Below are positions 1-7,480 of a stretch of DNA of 64,000 nt, piece after piece. The notes under the pieces are model-generated. The model saw only the letters and a program-made list of their open reading frames with translations. It did not search any database and was not told the origin of the DNA. The number at the start of each line of letters is the position of its first letter. The first letter of the stretch is position 1. The stretch spans positions 1 to 64,000 of the forward strand of contig JAZQQY010000016.1 of NCBI GenBank assembly GCA_045629285.1. The letters run 5' to 3'. Made by a program: the position numbers and the translations under genes. This DNA is from UBA1723 sp045629285. GTDB taxonomy: Bacteria > Bacteroidota > Bacteroidia > Bacteroidales > Paludibacteraceae.

Positions 1-16
1 TACCGTGGGGAGTGAT

Positions 17-964
17 TTATTTCACCAAGGTAAGAACTATATCTGGAAAAATCCCCATTTTGGTTATAGCACAGAGGCTTGTCCCCATATCTTTTACACT
101 TGCTCCCATTAGGTAGACATCATCATCAATAATCAAAAATCTATCATGAGATTTATGAGGTATTTGAATGAAGTTCACAGTCTCATATTGTTCATTATGT
201 TTTTTTAAATCCAGATTAAATTGAACGGAGTATCGTGAATGTATAGTTGCAGTCACATCTTTTCCTCTTTTAGTTAATAATGTAAGCACTCTCTCGTCGA
301 CAAAGTTGTCAATCAATATTATACGTTTTTTTGCACTACGTATCAACTGAGATACATAATTCCAAGCATCCCATACACAACCAGTAGCAAAGATTTGTTC
401 TGGGGTTATAGAGGGTGACAATTCGTCCATACGTTGAAGAACTAATTCTATTTTTTGATCAGTGAATTGCTGATGTTGTTCCAATCTTTCTATACGTTGA
501 AACATTCCCGCGTTTGCTGAAATAAAACGTCGCATTGCGACGAATGCACGCATTATACGAATATTAATTTCTATTGCATAAGGACTTCTAAGTATTCCAG
601 ATAATTGCGAAATTCCTTGTTCAGTGAATGCATAAGGTAAATATTTAGAATAATTACCTCTTCCATTCTCTAAGGTGCCATTTTGGCACCTTAGAGAATT
701 ATATTCTTCTCTTGTAAGTTGAAACAAAAAGTCAGAAGGAAATCGTTCAATGTTTCTATTTACTTGACGTTTAAGCTGTTTTGTTTCAACTCCATACATT
801 TCAGCTAAATCTTCATCTAAAATTATTTGTTGTTCTCTGATCAAATAAATTCTAGATTGAATTAATTGATTATTAATAATATCATGAGTTGAAATTTCTG
901 TTTCTTTCTCTTCAACATTATTTTTTACGACTTCAGAAATGTCGGATATTTTTTTATTTGCCAT
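17..964 (-). CDS. ORF6N-domain protein with PLD-like C-terminus
   Basis: A 315-residue protein. Residues about 30-150 match the ORF6N family (motifs IYLIREQQIILDEDLAEMYG and LPYAFTEQGISQLSGIL), a DNA-binding domain typical of phage antirepressors and of bacterial chromosomal relatives. A short coiled-coil-like stretch follows (RIERLEQHQQFTDQKIELVL), then a C-terminal domain from about residue 193 with SAKKRIILIDNFVDE and SHDRFLIIDDDVYLMGAS, which resembles the second half of a phospholipase-D-like fold. The family is known for DNA binding; the actual target and role are not known. It lies 33 bp downstream of the RhuM-like gene and is probably cotranscribed with it. Complete: the stop lies at 17-19 and the ATG at 962-964. 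Phage ancestry is inferred; no other phage gene is seen. Confidence 0.8.
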   Translation of the reverse strand: MANKKISDISEVVKNNVEEKETEISTHDIINNQLIQSRIYLIREQQIILDEDLAEMYGVETKQLKRQVNRNIERFPSDFLFQLTREEYNSLRCQNGTLENGRGNYSKYLPYAFTEQGISQLSGILRSPYAIEINIRIMRAFVAMRRFISANAGMFQRIERLEQHQQFTDQKIELVLQRMDELSPSITPEQIFATGCVWDAWNYVSQLIRSAKKRIILIDNFVDERVLTLLTKRGKDVTATIHSRYSVQFNLDLKKHNEQYETVNFIQIPHKSHDRFLIIDDDVYLMGASVKDMGTSLCAITKMGIFPDIVLTLVK

Positions 965-997
965 TTTAAAATGTTTTGTATTAAATCCAATGCAGAA

Positions 998-1669
998 TTA
1001 CACCACCTCTCCCATAATCAATTCCTTTGGCAGATGAATTATGTCAAATGCAAAAAGACGCTTGCCTAAATCCTTTAGAGATGCTCCGAAATGATAGACG
1101 TTGTCGTCTATGATTATTCGCTCCGCTACTTCTCTGCCTTCAAGCAAATGCCCTTCAAACACGCAACCTTCGTGTGGTGGCAAGTTTGTACGAATAAAGA
1201 AATCAATCTGTTGCTGATGCTCGTCAAGACGTTGCTCAATTTTGGAGAAACGCTCATCTGTGCGTTCCTGTAAAGCCACAAGCTGACGATTGATGGAATA
1301 ACCTCGAAGAAGATAGTCTTTTAGAATATTGTTTGCCCATTGACGGAATTGTGTCGCATTTTTGCTGTTGACTCTATAACCCACAGATAGTATGGCATCT
1401 AAGTTATAAAATTGCGTTTTGTAATTTTTGCCATCTGCCGCAGTATATTCCAAAATGGAATGAACTGAATCTTTTATTAATTCCCCTTCTTTGAAGATGT
1501 TGTTTAGATGTTTTGAAATGGCAGGCTGTTTAACTCCAAATAAATCCGCAATTTGTTGTTGTGTCAACCAAACTGTTTCATTCTCAATCTGGACTTCCAA
1601 CTTCAAGCTTTCATTTGGCTGATAAAGGATAATCTCTCCTTTGCTGGATTCTGTATTGCTACTATTCAT
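998..1669 (-). CDS. RhuM-family protein, internally shortened
   Basis: A 223-residue protein. The N-terminal part (residues about 12-130) is RhuM-like: EIILYQPNESLKLEV, a helix-turn-helix in LTQQQIADLFGVKQPAISKH, and the family segments YKTQFYNLDAILSVGYRVNS and FRQWANNILKDYLLRGY. The end (IIIDDNVYHFGASLKDLGKR) matches the end of the PLD-like domain of the downstream ORF6N protein, but about 65 residues of that domain are missing between GCVFEG and IIIDD. RhuM proteins were named from a Salmonella pathogenicity island, yet their biochemical role is unclear. The gene leads a two-gene minus-strand unit. The reading frame stays open, so the shortened product could still be made. Confidence 0.8.
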   Translation of the reverse strand: MNSSNTESSKGEIILYQPNESLKLEVQIENETVWLTQQQIADLFGVKQPAISKHLNNIFKEGELIKDSVHSILEYTAADGKNYKTQFYNLDAILSVGYRVNSKNATQFRQWANNILKDYLLRGYSINRQLVALQERTDERFSKIEQRLDEHQQQIDFFIRTNLPPHEGCVFEGHLLEGREVAERIIIDDNVYHFGASLKDLGKRLFAFDIIHLPKELIMGEVV

Positions 1670-2042
1670 TTGTTTAATTTTGACTAAAACATTGTATTAA
1701 TTCATAGTGCAAATATACTATTTTTCCTTAAATGTGGAATTAAAATGCCTTTATCTTAATTTTTATACAAAATTCATAGTTTAAATATACATAAATTTAT
1801 ACAAAATGGTCAAATTATGCATATAAATTTACATCATGCACAAATTGACAATATGTGTGCAAAATTTCTTATTTAAAATCATAATGACATTTTAAAAACT
1901 AAAATACTTTGCATAATGAAAGTATTTTAAAAATTTTTGTAACATTTTGTTAATTTTTCTTTGCGTGTTTAAAATCCTTTTCTACCTTTGCATTGAAGTT
2001 AATCACGAACGAATAAAGAACATAAAACGAAAGGAGGTATCT
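1670..2042. other. AT-rich divergent intergenic region
   Basis: A 373-bp gap between the divergent rhuM-like and ATP-grasp genes. It is very AT-rich. It contains a good plus-strand promoter (annotated separately), a possible minus-strand -7 element (CAAATATA at 1710-1717, reading TATATTTG on the minus strand), and a near repeat of TTCATAGT-N2-AAATATAC at 1701-1718 and 1773-1790. I see no open reading frame or structured RNA here. Confidence 0.6.
1960..1990 (+). promoter_or_regulatory. Bacteroidota-type promoter of the ATP-grasp operon
   Basis: TTTG at 1960-1963 and TACCTTTG at 1983-1990 are separated by 19 bp, matching the Bacteroidota consensus of TTTG and TAnnTTTG. Transcription would begin around 1997, about 45 nt before the ATG at 2043. 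An unusually strong purine-rich AAAGGAGG site precedes that ATG. Confidence 0.75.
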
Positions 2043-3359
2043 ATGGAGACGCTTATTAAACATAAGGACGCCGTTAATACATGGATGGAAAGATTTGGTG
2101 TAAAGTTTGGCATTTACAAACATGGGGTATTCAATGAACAGCTGTTCCCATTCGATTCAGTGCCGCGCGTCATTCCCCACGATGAGTGGGAGATGTTGGA
2201 AAAGGGATTAATACAGAGATGTAAGGCCCTAAACGCATTTCTTCTTGACATTTACACTGAGAAAAAGATTGTTAAGGATGGTATAATTCCTGCTGAATTC
2301 ATCTATTCTTCAAAAGGGTATTTTGTGGAATGTGAAGGCATTATTCCTGCTAAAGGAATCTTTGCTCATATTGCAGGTATCGACTTGGTTCAGGCAAAAG
2401 ACGGAACATGGTACATTTTGGAGGACAACTTGAGAATTCCGTCGGGAGCGTCTTATCCAATGATTGCAAGAAACATCACCAGAAAGGTGAGTCCTGAAAC
2501 ATTCGCTAACAATAAGGTGGCCGACAACCGTAACTACTCGGATATGCTGAAGGAGATGATGGATTATGTCAATGGTGGACGTGGTATCAATGTGATCCTA
2601 ACACCAGGTAGATATAACTCTGCATTCTTTGAGCATTCTTATCTCGCAGAGAAGTCGGGTGCTGTACTTGCTTATCCTGGCGACTTGATAGTCGAGGATG
2701 AACAACTATTCTACAAGGATTTCTCAGGTTACAAGCAGAGAGTGGGTGCTGTCTACCGTCGAGTATCAGACGAATATATGGATCCGCTTACTTTCGAGGA
2801 GTCGTCAGTGCTTGGTGTTCCAAATATCATGCAGATCTACGCTAAGGGTAATGTGGCAATCGTGAACGGTATCGGTAACGGTGTTGCAGACGACAAGGGT
2901 ATTTACTACTTCGTGCCTAAGATGATCAAGTATTATCTTAAGGAGGAACCAATCTTGAAGAATGCACCGACTTATTTGCCTTACTTTGAGGAGGACAAGA
3001 AGTATGTGCTTGAAAACCTTAGCAAACTTGTAATCAAGGATGTAAGTGAGGCTGGTGGCTACGGAGTGGTATTCGGTAGAGACTTGGACGAGGAACACTT
3101 GAAGGAGATGTATGATCTTGTCGACAAGGAGCCACGAAGATGGATCGCTCAGGAGGTTATCGACTTCAAAGACCTTGAGATCATCGAAGATGGTAAGTAT
3201 GTAGAGAGAAAGGCTGACTTGAGAGCATTCGTACTTACAGGTAAGGAGACTAAGGTATGGAAGAGCGGTCTGACTCGCTTCTCTAGAAATCCAAATTCAT
3301 TTGTCGTTAACTCATCACAGGGAGGTGGATTCAAGGACACTTGGGTAATGGAAGAATAA
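2043..3359 (+). CDS. circularly permuted ATP-grasp type 2 protein
   Basis: A 438-residue protein of the circularly permuted ATP-grasp family (DUF404/DUF407). Family marks are RIPSGASYPMIARN in the N-terminal half, VLTPGRYNSAFFEHSYLA in the middle, VVFGRDL and ERKADLRAFVLTGKE toward the end, and the terminal signature SSQGGGFKDTWV. Such enzymes are predicted to form amide or peptide bonds from a carboxylate, ATP and an amine; no substrate is known for this one. I chose ATG 2043 because AAAGGAGG lies just upstream and the promoter at 1960-1990 fires inside the longer reading frame that opens at 1947. It leads a five-gene unit with alpha-E, transglutaminase and two AstE-like genes, an arrangement predicted in comparative genomics to make or modify peptides. 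Confidence 0.9.
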   Translation: METLIKHKDAVNTWMERFGVKFGIYKHGVFNEQLFPFDSVPRVIPHDEWEMLEKGLIQRCKALNAFLLDIYTEKKIVKDGIIPAEFIYSSKGYFVECEGIIPAKGIFAHIAGIDLVQAKDGTWYILEDNLRIPSGASYPMIARNITRKVSPETFANNKVADNRNYSDMLKEMMDYVNGGRGINVILTPGRYNSAFFEHSYLAEKSGAVLAYPGDLIVEDEQLFYKDFSGYKQRVGAVYRRVSDEYMDPLTFEESSVLGVPNIMQIYAKGNVAIVNGIGNGVADDKGIYYFVPKMIKYYLKEEPILKNAPTYLPYFEEDKKYVLENLSKLVIKDVSEAGGYGVVFGRDLDEEHLKEMYDLVDKEPRRWIAQEVIDFKDLEIIEDGKYVERKADLRAFVLTGKETKVWKSGLTRFSRNPNSFVVNSSQGGGFKDTWVMEE

Positions 3360-3404
3360 CAATACAAATTTAAGAATCACATAAAACGAACTAAAATTCA
3401 TATC

Positions 3405-4100
3405 ATGAACGCGAGAACTATTTCCCCTGCAAAAGCAGACAAACTATTTTGGCTTGGACGTTACGCAGAACGAACATATCTTAATCTTCATTTTCTTCGT
3501 GCTTGCTACGACAAGATGATCGACGGAGAGGACGACGCATACAGCGAGTATTGCAGCAACCTTAGCTTGGATGCTGATTTCAAGTCCCCTTCCAACTTTG
3601 TAAAGAGTTTCCTATACGACAAGCAGAATCCGTTCAGTATCTCAGCCGAGCTTGAGTTTGCCAACGACAATGCAATGGTGCTTCGTGAGGAGATCACTTC
3701 CGAGACTCTTGGCTATATCCAGATTTCTCTAGCCCACATCAACTCATTGTCTAAGGTTAACGAGACTCATATCACTGCACTTCAGCCAATTACAGATAAC
3801 CTGCTTTCAATGTGGGGATCAATCGAGGAGCGTGTGCTTAACGACTACGCCTTGGCAATCCTTATGGCTGGAAAGATCATCGAGCAGATAGATATCCGTG
3901 TCAGATTCGACTATCCTTTCGACAGAGTCGAGCTTCTTTACGAAAGACTAAAGACTCACTTGAGATATGTCCCTTATATCTACGATGTCGAGGTGATTGA
4001 GCAGATCGACAAGTTGTTGACTGCAAAGGAGTACTGCCACGATATGTTCTATAAGGATAAGCTTCTTACTCTGCTTAATTCGATCGTGAGCGTGAACTGA
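3405..4100 (+). CDS. alpha-E domain protein
   Basis: A 231-residue, mostly helical protein of the alpha-E (DUF403) family. The diagnostic N-terminus is present (KADKLFWLGRYAERTYLNL), followed by helices with many Asp/Glu residues. Many family members are nearer 300 residues, so this one is short. Alpha-E genes are nearly always found beside circularly permuted ATP-grasp and transglutaminase genes, as here, and are thought to act with them; no activity is established. The gap to the ATP-grasp gene is 45 bp and to the transglutaminase gene about 100 bp. Confidence 0.88.
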   Translation: MNARTISPAKADKLFWLGRYAERTYLNLHFLRACYDKMIDGEDDAYSEYCSNLSLDADFKSPSNFVKSFLYDKQNPFSISAELEFANDNAMVLREEITSETLGYIQISLAHINSLSKVNETHITALQPITDNLLSMWGSIEERVLNDYALAILMAGKIIEQIDIRVRFDYPFDRVELLYERLKTHLRYVPYIYDVEVIEQIDKLLTAKEYCHDMFYKDKLLTLLNSIVSVN

Positions 4101-4202
4101 AATTGACCAAATTTCCTAAAAATATCCTTAATGCACAGACTGGGGTTGTTTTCGGGTAAAATAGACCCCTTTCTGTGATTTTCAAAAGTAATAGCAATAG
4201 CA

Positions 4203-4973
4203 ATGAAAAGATATCAATTTACGTATCAGACAAGCATTACTTTCGATAGCAAGGTGTCTGATCATCATTTTAAGCTTAGGTGTTTGCCTTATCGGTGTAG
4301 GTTTCAAACTGTGGAGGAGGAGGATTTCTCCGTTTCTCCGAGCAAGAATATCATGAGGTCGATAGACGGATTCGGTAATGAACTTATTTATGGAAGCACT
4401 TGTGAGCCACACAAGTCGTTTACGTTTGCTTCAAGAGGCATCGTTTCTTTGTCGCAGCATCTTATTGTGGAGGAGGCAAACCATATCTACCGTCTGCCTA
4501 CACCGTTGACAGAGGCAAACGCCGAAATGATTAAATTTTCCGATGAAATCGTGTCATTTGAGAAAAATATTGTAAAAGATACTCTCTCTTTCGTGGATGC
4601 CCTACATGAGAGAATGAAATACGAATCACGTTCCACTACGATAAAGACTTCTGCCATAGAGGCATTTACTCAAGGCAAAGGCGTATGTCAGGATTTCGCT
4701 AACGTTGTGTTGGCTGTTCTTAGGAGCAAAGGTGTCGCTTGCCGATATGTCTCCGGATTCATTCCTGGCGAAGGTGAGACTCATGCATGGATCGAGGTCA
4801 ACGACAACGGTATCTGGTATGCTATCGATCCCACACGTCGACTTCTGATTGAGAGCGATTATCTTAAGATCGCGCAAGGAAGAGATTTCAACGACTGTAC
4901 CATCGAAAGAGGCGTGTTTGTTGGAAATGGTGCGCAACATAAACTTGTTCACGTTACAATGGCTGAAATATAA
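4203..4973 (+). CDS. transglutaminase-like cysteine protease family protein
   Basis: A 256-residue protein. The N-terminal 80 residues fit the beta-rich bacterial transglutaminase N-domain. The core follows with an intact catalytic triad: Cys162 in GVCQDFANVVLAVLRS, His194 in ETHAWIEV and Asp209 in YAIDPTRR. No signal peptide is visible, so it is probably cytoplasmic. Family members act as peptidases or amide transferases. The gene sits between the alpha-E gene and the two AstE-like genes; this linkage suggests it processes or transfers the product of the ATP-grasp enzyme. That job is inference. Confidence 0.9.
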   Translation: MKRYQFTYQTSITFDSKVSDHHFKLRCLPYRCRFQTVEEEDFSVSPSKNIMRSIDGFGNELIYGSTCEPHKSFTFASRGIVSLSQHLIVEEANHIYRLPTPLTEANAEMIKFSDEIVSFEKNIVKDTLSFVDALHERMKYESRSTTIKTSAIEAFTQGKGVCQDFANVVLAVLRSKGVACRYVSGFIPGEGETHAWIEVNDNGIWYAIDPTRRLLIESDYLKIAQGRDFNDCTIERGVFVGNGAQHKLVHVTMAEI

Positions 4974-4986
4974 AGGATAAAATAAT

Positions 4987-5913
4987 ATGGTAAAGGAGGT
5001 TTTCTCTTCTGCATTGCCAATCGACGAGCGTTTGACAATCAAGAAGAATACAATCAAAGGAGGCAACAGCAAGAAGCGATTTTGTGTTGTTACCGGAACA
5101 CATGGAGACGAATTGGAGGGGCAGTATGTTTGCTTCCTTCTATCTCAGTTTTTGCAAGAGCATATCGATGATGTCGATGGTGAAATCGACATTTATCCTG
5201 CACTAAACCCACTTGGAATCGACAGTATCACACGAGGAATTCCAAACTTTGATTTGGATATGAACAGAATCTTCCCCGGTGATCCTAAGGGTGCTATGGC
5301 AGAGACTGCAGCAAATGCAATCTATAACGACCTGTTAGGTGCTGAGATGGTGGTTGATATCCATGCGTCTAACATCTTCCTAAGAGAGATTCCGCAGGTG
5401 AGAATTAATGTGAATTGTTCAGATTTGCTTGTTCCATACGCAAAGGAGTTGAATGTTGATTTTATTTGGATTCATGAAGCGGCTACAGTACTTGAGAGTA
5501 CATTAGCTCATTCGCTTAACTCTGCCGGCACTCCATGTCTTGTAGTGGAGATGGGTGTAGGTATGAGAATCACGAGACATTACGGCACCGACCTTTTGAG
5601 TGGAATACTTCAGCTTCTTAAAGCTCTAGGGTTCTATAAAGGAGAGGTTGACATTGAATATAAGGATCAGATCGTCAGCACACAAGGAGAGGTGCAGTTC
5701 TTGAATGCTGGTTGCTCAGGAGTTTTCATCCCGTCGATAGATAATAACCAGTGGATGAAAAAAGGCGATGAAATCGGTAGAATTGTGAGCGCACTTGAAG
5801 GAAAAGTGTTGGAAAAGGTGGTAAGCCCGTGCGACGGACTAGTGTTTACATTGCGTGCATATCCAATTGTTTACGAGGGATCGTTGATGGCCCGAATTTT
5901 CAAAAAGAACTAA
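4987..5913 (+). CDS. succinylglutamate desuccinylase/aspartoacylase-like amidohydrolase (apparently active copy)
   Basis: A 308-residue member of the AstE/ASPA branch of the M14 zinc carboxypeptidase fold. The zinc-site motif is intact: His39 and Glu42 in GTHGDELEG, His126 in VVDIHASN. A candidate catalytic Glu188 is in CLVVEMGVGM. The C-terminal 80 residues form the usual small beta-domain (SPCDGLVFTLRAYPIVYEGS). These enzymes hydrolyse N-acyl amino acids. The gene starts 13 bp after the transglutaminase stop and is followed 3 bp later by a paralog. Substrate unknown; the operon suggests a peptide or N-acylated amino acid product of the ATP-grasp enzyme. Confidence 0.88.
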   Translation: MVKEVFSSALPIDERLTIKKNTIKGGNSKKRFCVVTGTHGDELEGQYVCFLLSQFLQEHIDDVDGEIDIYPALNPLGIDSITRGIPNFDLDMNRIFPGDPKGAMAETAANAIYNDLLGAEMVVDIHASNIFLREIPQVRINVNCSDLLVPYAKELNVDFIWIHEAATVLESTLAHSLNSAGTPCLVVEMGVGMRITRHYGTDLLSGILQLLKALGFYKGEVDIEYKDQIVSTQGEVQFLNAGCSGVFIPSIDNNQWMKKGDEIGRIVSALEGKVLEKVVSPCDGLVFTLRAYPIVYEGSLMARIFKKN

Positions 5914-5916
5914 GTC

Positions 5917-6846
5917 ATGGAAAAGAAGATAATTTATAGAATGAGCTCTCCTTACAGAGACGAGTTCAGAATTACAGGATATGAGTTTGGACAGGGAGAG
6001 AAGACAGTTGCGATTGTCGGTGCGATGCGTGGCGACGAGATTCAGCAGCAATATGTCTGTGCCCAGATTGTAAACAGACTAACTAAACTTGAGCAGGACG
6101 GTAAGATTGATAAAGGATGTAAAATTCTTGTAATTCCTAGTGCCAACCCTTTCTCCATGAACCTAGAAAAGAGATTCTGGTCAATGGACAACACTGATAT
6201 CAACCGTATGTTCCCGGGCTACGACAAAGGGGAGACAACCCAAAGAATCGCTGCGGCATTGTTTGAGACTTTGAAAAACTATACTTACGGTATTCAGTTG
6301 GCAAGTTTCTACATGCCTGGTGAGTTTGTGCCTCACGTAAGAATGATGGATACAGGTTATCAGGACACCGCAGATGCAAAGTTCTTTGAGTTGCCGTACA
6401 TTTACGTGAGAAAACCACGTCCTTACGATAGCACTATGCTTAACTACAATTGGCAGATCTGGAACACGTTTGCATTCTCTATCTATTCGGGTCTTACAAA
6501 TCAGTTGAACACTGATTTGGCCGAAGAGACAATCCATGCCATCTTCAGATTCATGGATAGAAAAAAGATCATTATCGACACACATCGCCATGGATATGTT
6601 TCAGAAATCGTTACCGATGAGAACCATGTCGTTGTCAGAAGCAAAAAGGCAGGTTTCTATACAAAATTGGTCTCTGCTAATCATTCGGTGGAGAAGGGTG
6701 ATGTGTTGGCTCGTATTGTCGACCCATACAACGGAGAGACAGTTGAGGAGATAGTCTCTCCATGCAAAGGAATTGTCTTCTTTGCTCACTATCGTCCTTT
6801 AGTATTGGAGGATACGATAGTATTCAGAATAATCGAGGTTAAATGA
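5917..6846 (+). CDS. AstE-like paralog lacking zinc ligands (probable pseudoenzyme)
   Basis: A 309-residue paralog of the preceding gene with the same length and domain order, including the C-terminal beta-domain (SPCKGIVFFAHYRPLVLEDT). The zinc motif is altered: the position of His39 is Arg38 (GAMRGDE), and the position of His126 is Leu128 (GIQLASFYM); the VVEMGVG segment with the putative catalytic Glu is also not recognisable. Full length and tight coupling (3-bp spacing) argue that the protein is kept and folded, perhaps as a regulatory or structural partner of the active copy. That role is inference. The operon ends with a hairpin at 6927-6957. Confidence 0.85.
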   Translation: MEKKIIYRMSSPYRDEFRITGYEFGQGEKTVAIVGAMRGDEIQQQYVCAQIVNRLTKLEQDGKIDKGCKILVIPSANPFSMNLEKRFWSMDNTDINRMFPGYDKGETTQRIAAALFETLKNYTYGIQLASFYMPGEFVPHVRMMDTGYQDTADAKFFELPYIYVRKPRPYDSTMLNYNWQIWNTFAFSIYSGLTNQLNTDLAEETIHAIFRFMDRKKIIIDTHRHGYVSEIVTDENHVVVRSKKAGFYTKLVSANHSVEKGDVLARIVDPYNGETVEEIVSPCKGIVFFAHYRPLVLEDTIVFRIIEVK

Positions 6847-6924
6847 TATTCCCCATAAATTTGTTGTGCATAAACATACGCACTATAAAAAATAGTCAAT
6901 TGATGACATTTCATTGCTATTTCT

Positions 6925-6963
6925 CGCGTCGCGGTTGTCGTGTTGGCAGTCGCGACGTTTTTT
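6925..6963 (+). terminator. terminator of the ATP-grasp operon
   Basis: CGTCGCG at 6927-6933 pairs with CGCGACG at 6951-6957 across a 17-nt loop and is followed by TTTTTT. It lies about 80 bp after the last stop. Confidence 0.7.
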
Positions 6964-6985
6964 ACTGCGCCAGCTTTGTAGAAAA

Positions 6986-7015
6986 TTGATTTTTGCGCTA
7001 AATCCACTATCTTTG
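6986..7015 (+). promoter_or_regulatory. promoter of FKBP gene; decides its start
   Basis: TTG at 6986-6988 and TATCTTTG at 7008-7015 fit the Bacteroidota promoter with a 19-bp spacer. Transcription should start at about 7020-7025, which excludes the ATG at 7017 and favours the ATG at 7035. Confidence 0.65.
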
Positions 7016-7034
7016 CATGAAAATGTATAGAATC

Positions 7035-7433
7035 ATGGCAAAAGACAGTTATAAATCGGAAAATGAGGCATTTCTTGTTGAGATTGCGAAGAATCCTGAA
7101 GTAAAAGCCTTGCCCAAAGGAATCTATTATAAAGTGTTGGCGACAGGCGACGGACGTACTGCCCAGACAGCAGCTGTAGTATCGGTCTACTATCGTGGCT
7201 CGTTGATCAACGGTAAAGTGTTTGACGATAACACAAAGCAAGGGTATGCTGATGCTTTCCGTCTGCGTGAGCTTATCACTGGATGGCAGATAGCAATTCC
7301 TAAAATGCATGAAGGCGACAAGTGGGAGATCTACATTCCGTCGGATCTGGGATACGGAAAACGTGGATGTCCGCCGGATATACCAGGCAATTCGACATTG
7401 ATTTTCGAGATTGAGCTGGTCAAGGTGAATTGA
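7035..7433 (+). CDS. FKBP-type peptidyl-prolyl cis-trans isomerase
   Basis: A protein of about 132 residues consisting of one FKBP domain that catalyses prolyl bond isomerisation in protein folding. Visible family segments are GIYYKVLATGDG, VVSVYYRGSLINGKVFDD, REL-ITGWQIAIPKM, GDKWEIYIPSDLGYG and PDIPGNSTLIFEIELV. No signal peptide is seen with the chosen start, so it is likely cytoplasmic. The frame is open from ATG 7017, but the -7 element ends at 7015, so ATG 7035 is preferred. It is followed 47 bp later by a T9SS-sorted surface protein gene on the same strand. Confidence 0.85.
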   Translation: MAKDSYKSENEAFLVEIAKNPEVKALPKGIYYKVLATGDGRTAQTAAVVSVYYRGSLINGKVFDDNTKQGYADAFRLRELITGWQIAIPKMHEGDKWEIYIPSDLGYGKRGCPPDIPGNSTLIFEIELVKVN

Positions 7434-7480
7434 AAAAATTAGGAAATTTACTTTTTACAACAATCAATGAAGAGTTTCTT

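Noticed and set aside
17..1669. A prophage or integrative element at the left edge
   Set aside because: Only two phage-related regulators are visible, with no integrase, attachment site or structural gene inside the window; the region beyond the edge cannot be judged.
1947..2042. Longer N-terminus for the ATP-grasp protein
   Set aside because: The promoter -7 element at 1983-1990 lies inside this extension, and a strong ribosome-binding site precedes ATG 2043.
2805..3367. Minus-strand open frames inside the ATP-grasp gene
   Set aside because: They lie wholly or almost wholly within a well-supported gene, have no family features, and the plus-strand product is clear.
6181..6591. A 136-codon minus-strand frame inside the second AstE-like gene
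   Set aside because: Cys/His-rich composition without motifs; shadow of the coding strand.
6789..7310. A 173-codon minus-strand frame over the FKBP gene and its upstream gap
   Set aside because: It runs across the operon terminator and the FKBP promoter, and the FKBP domain on the plus strand is unambiguous.
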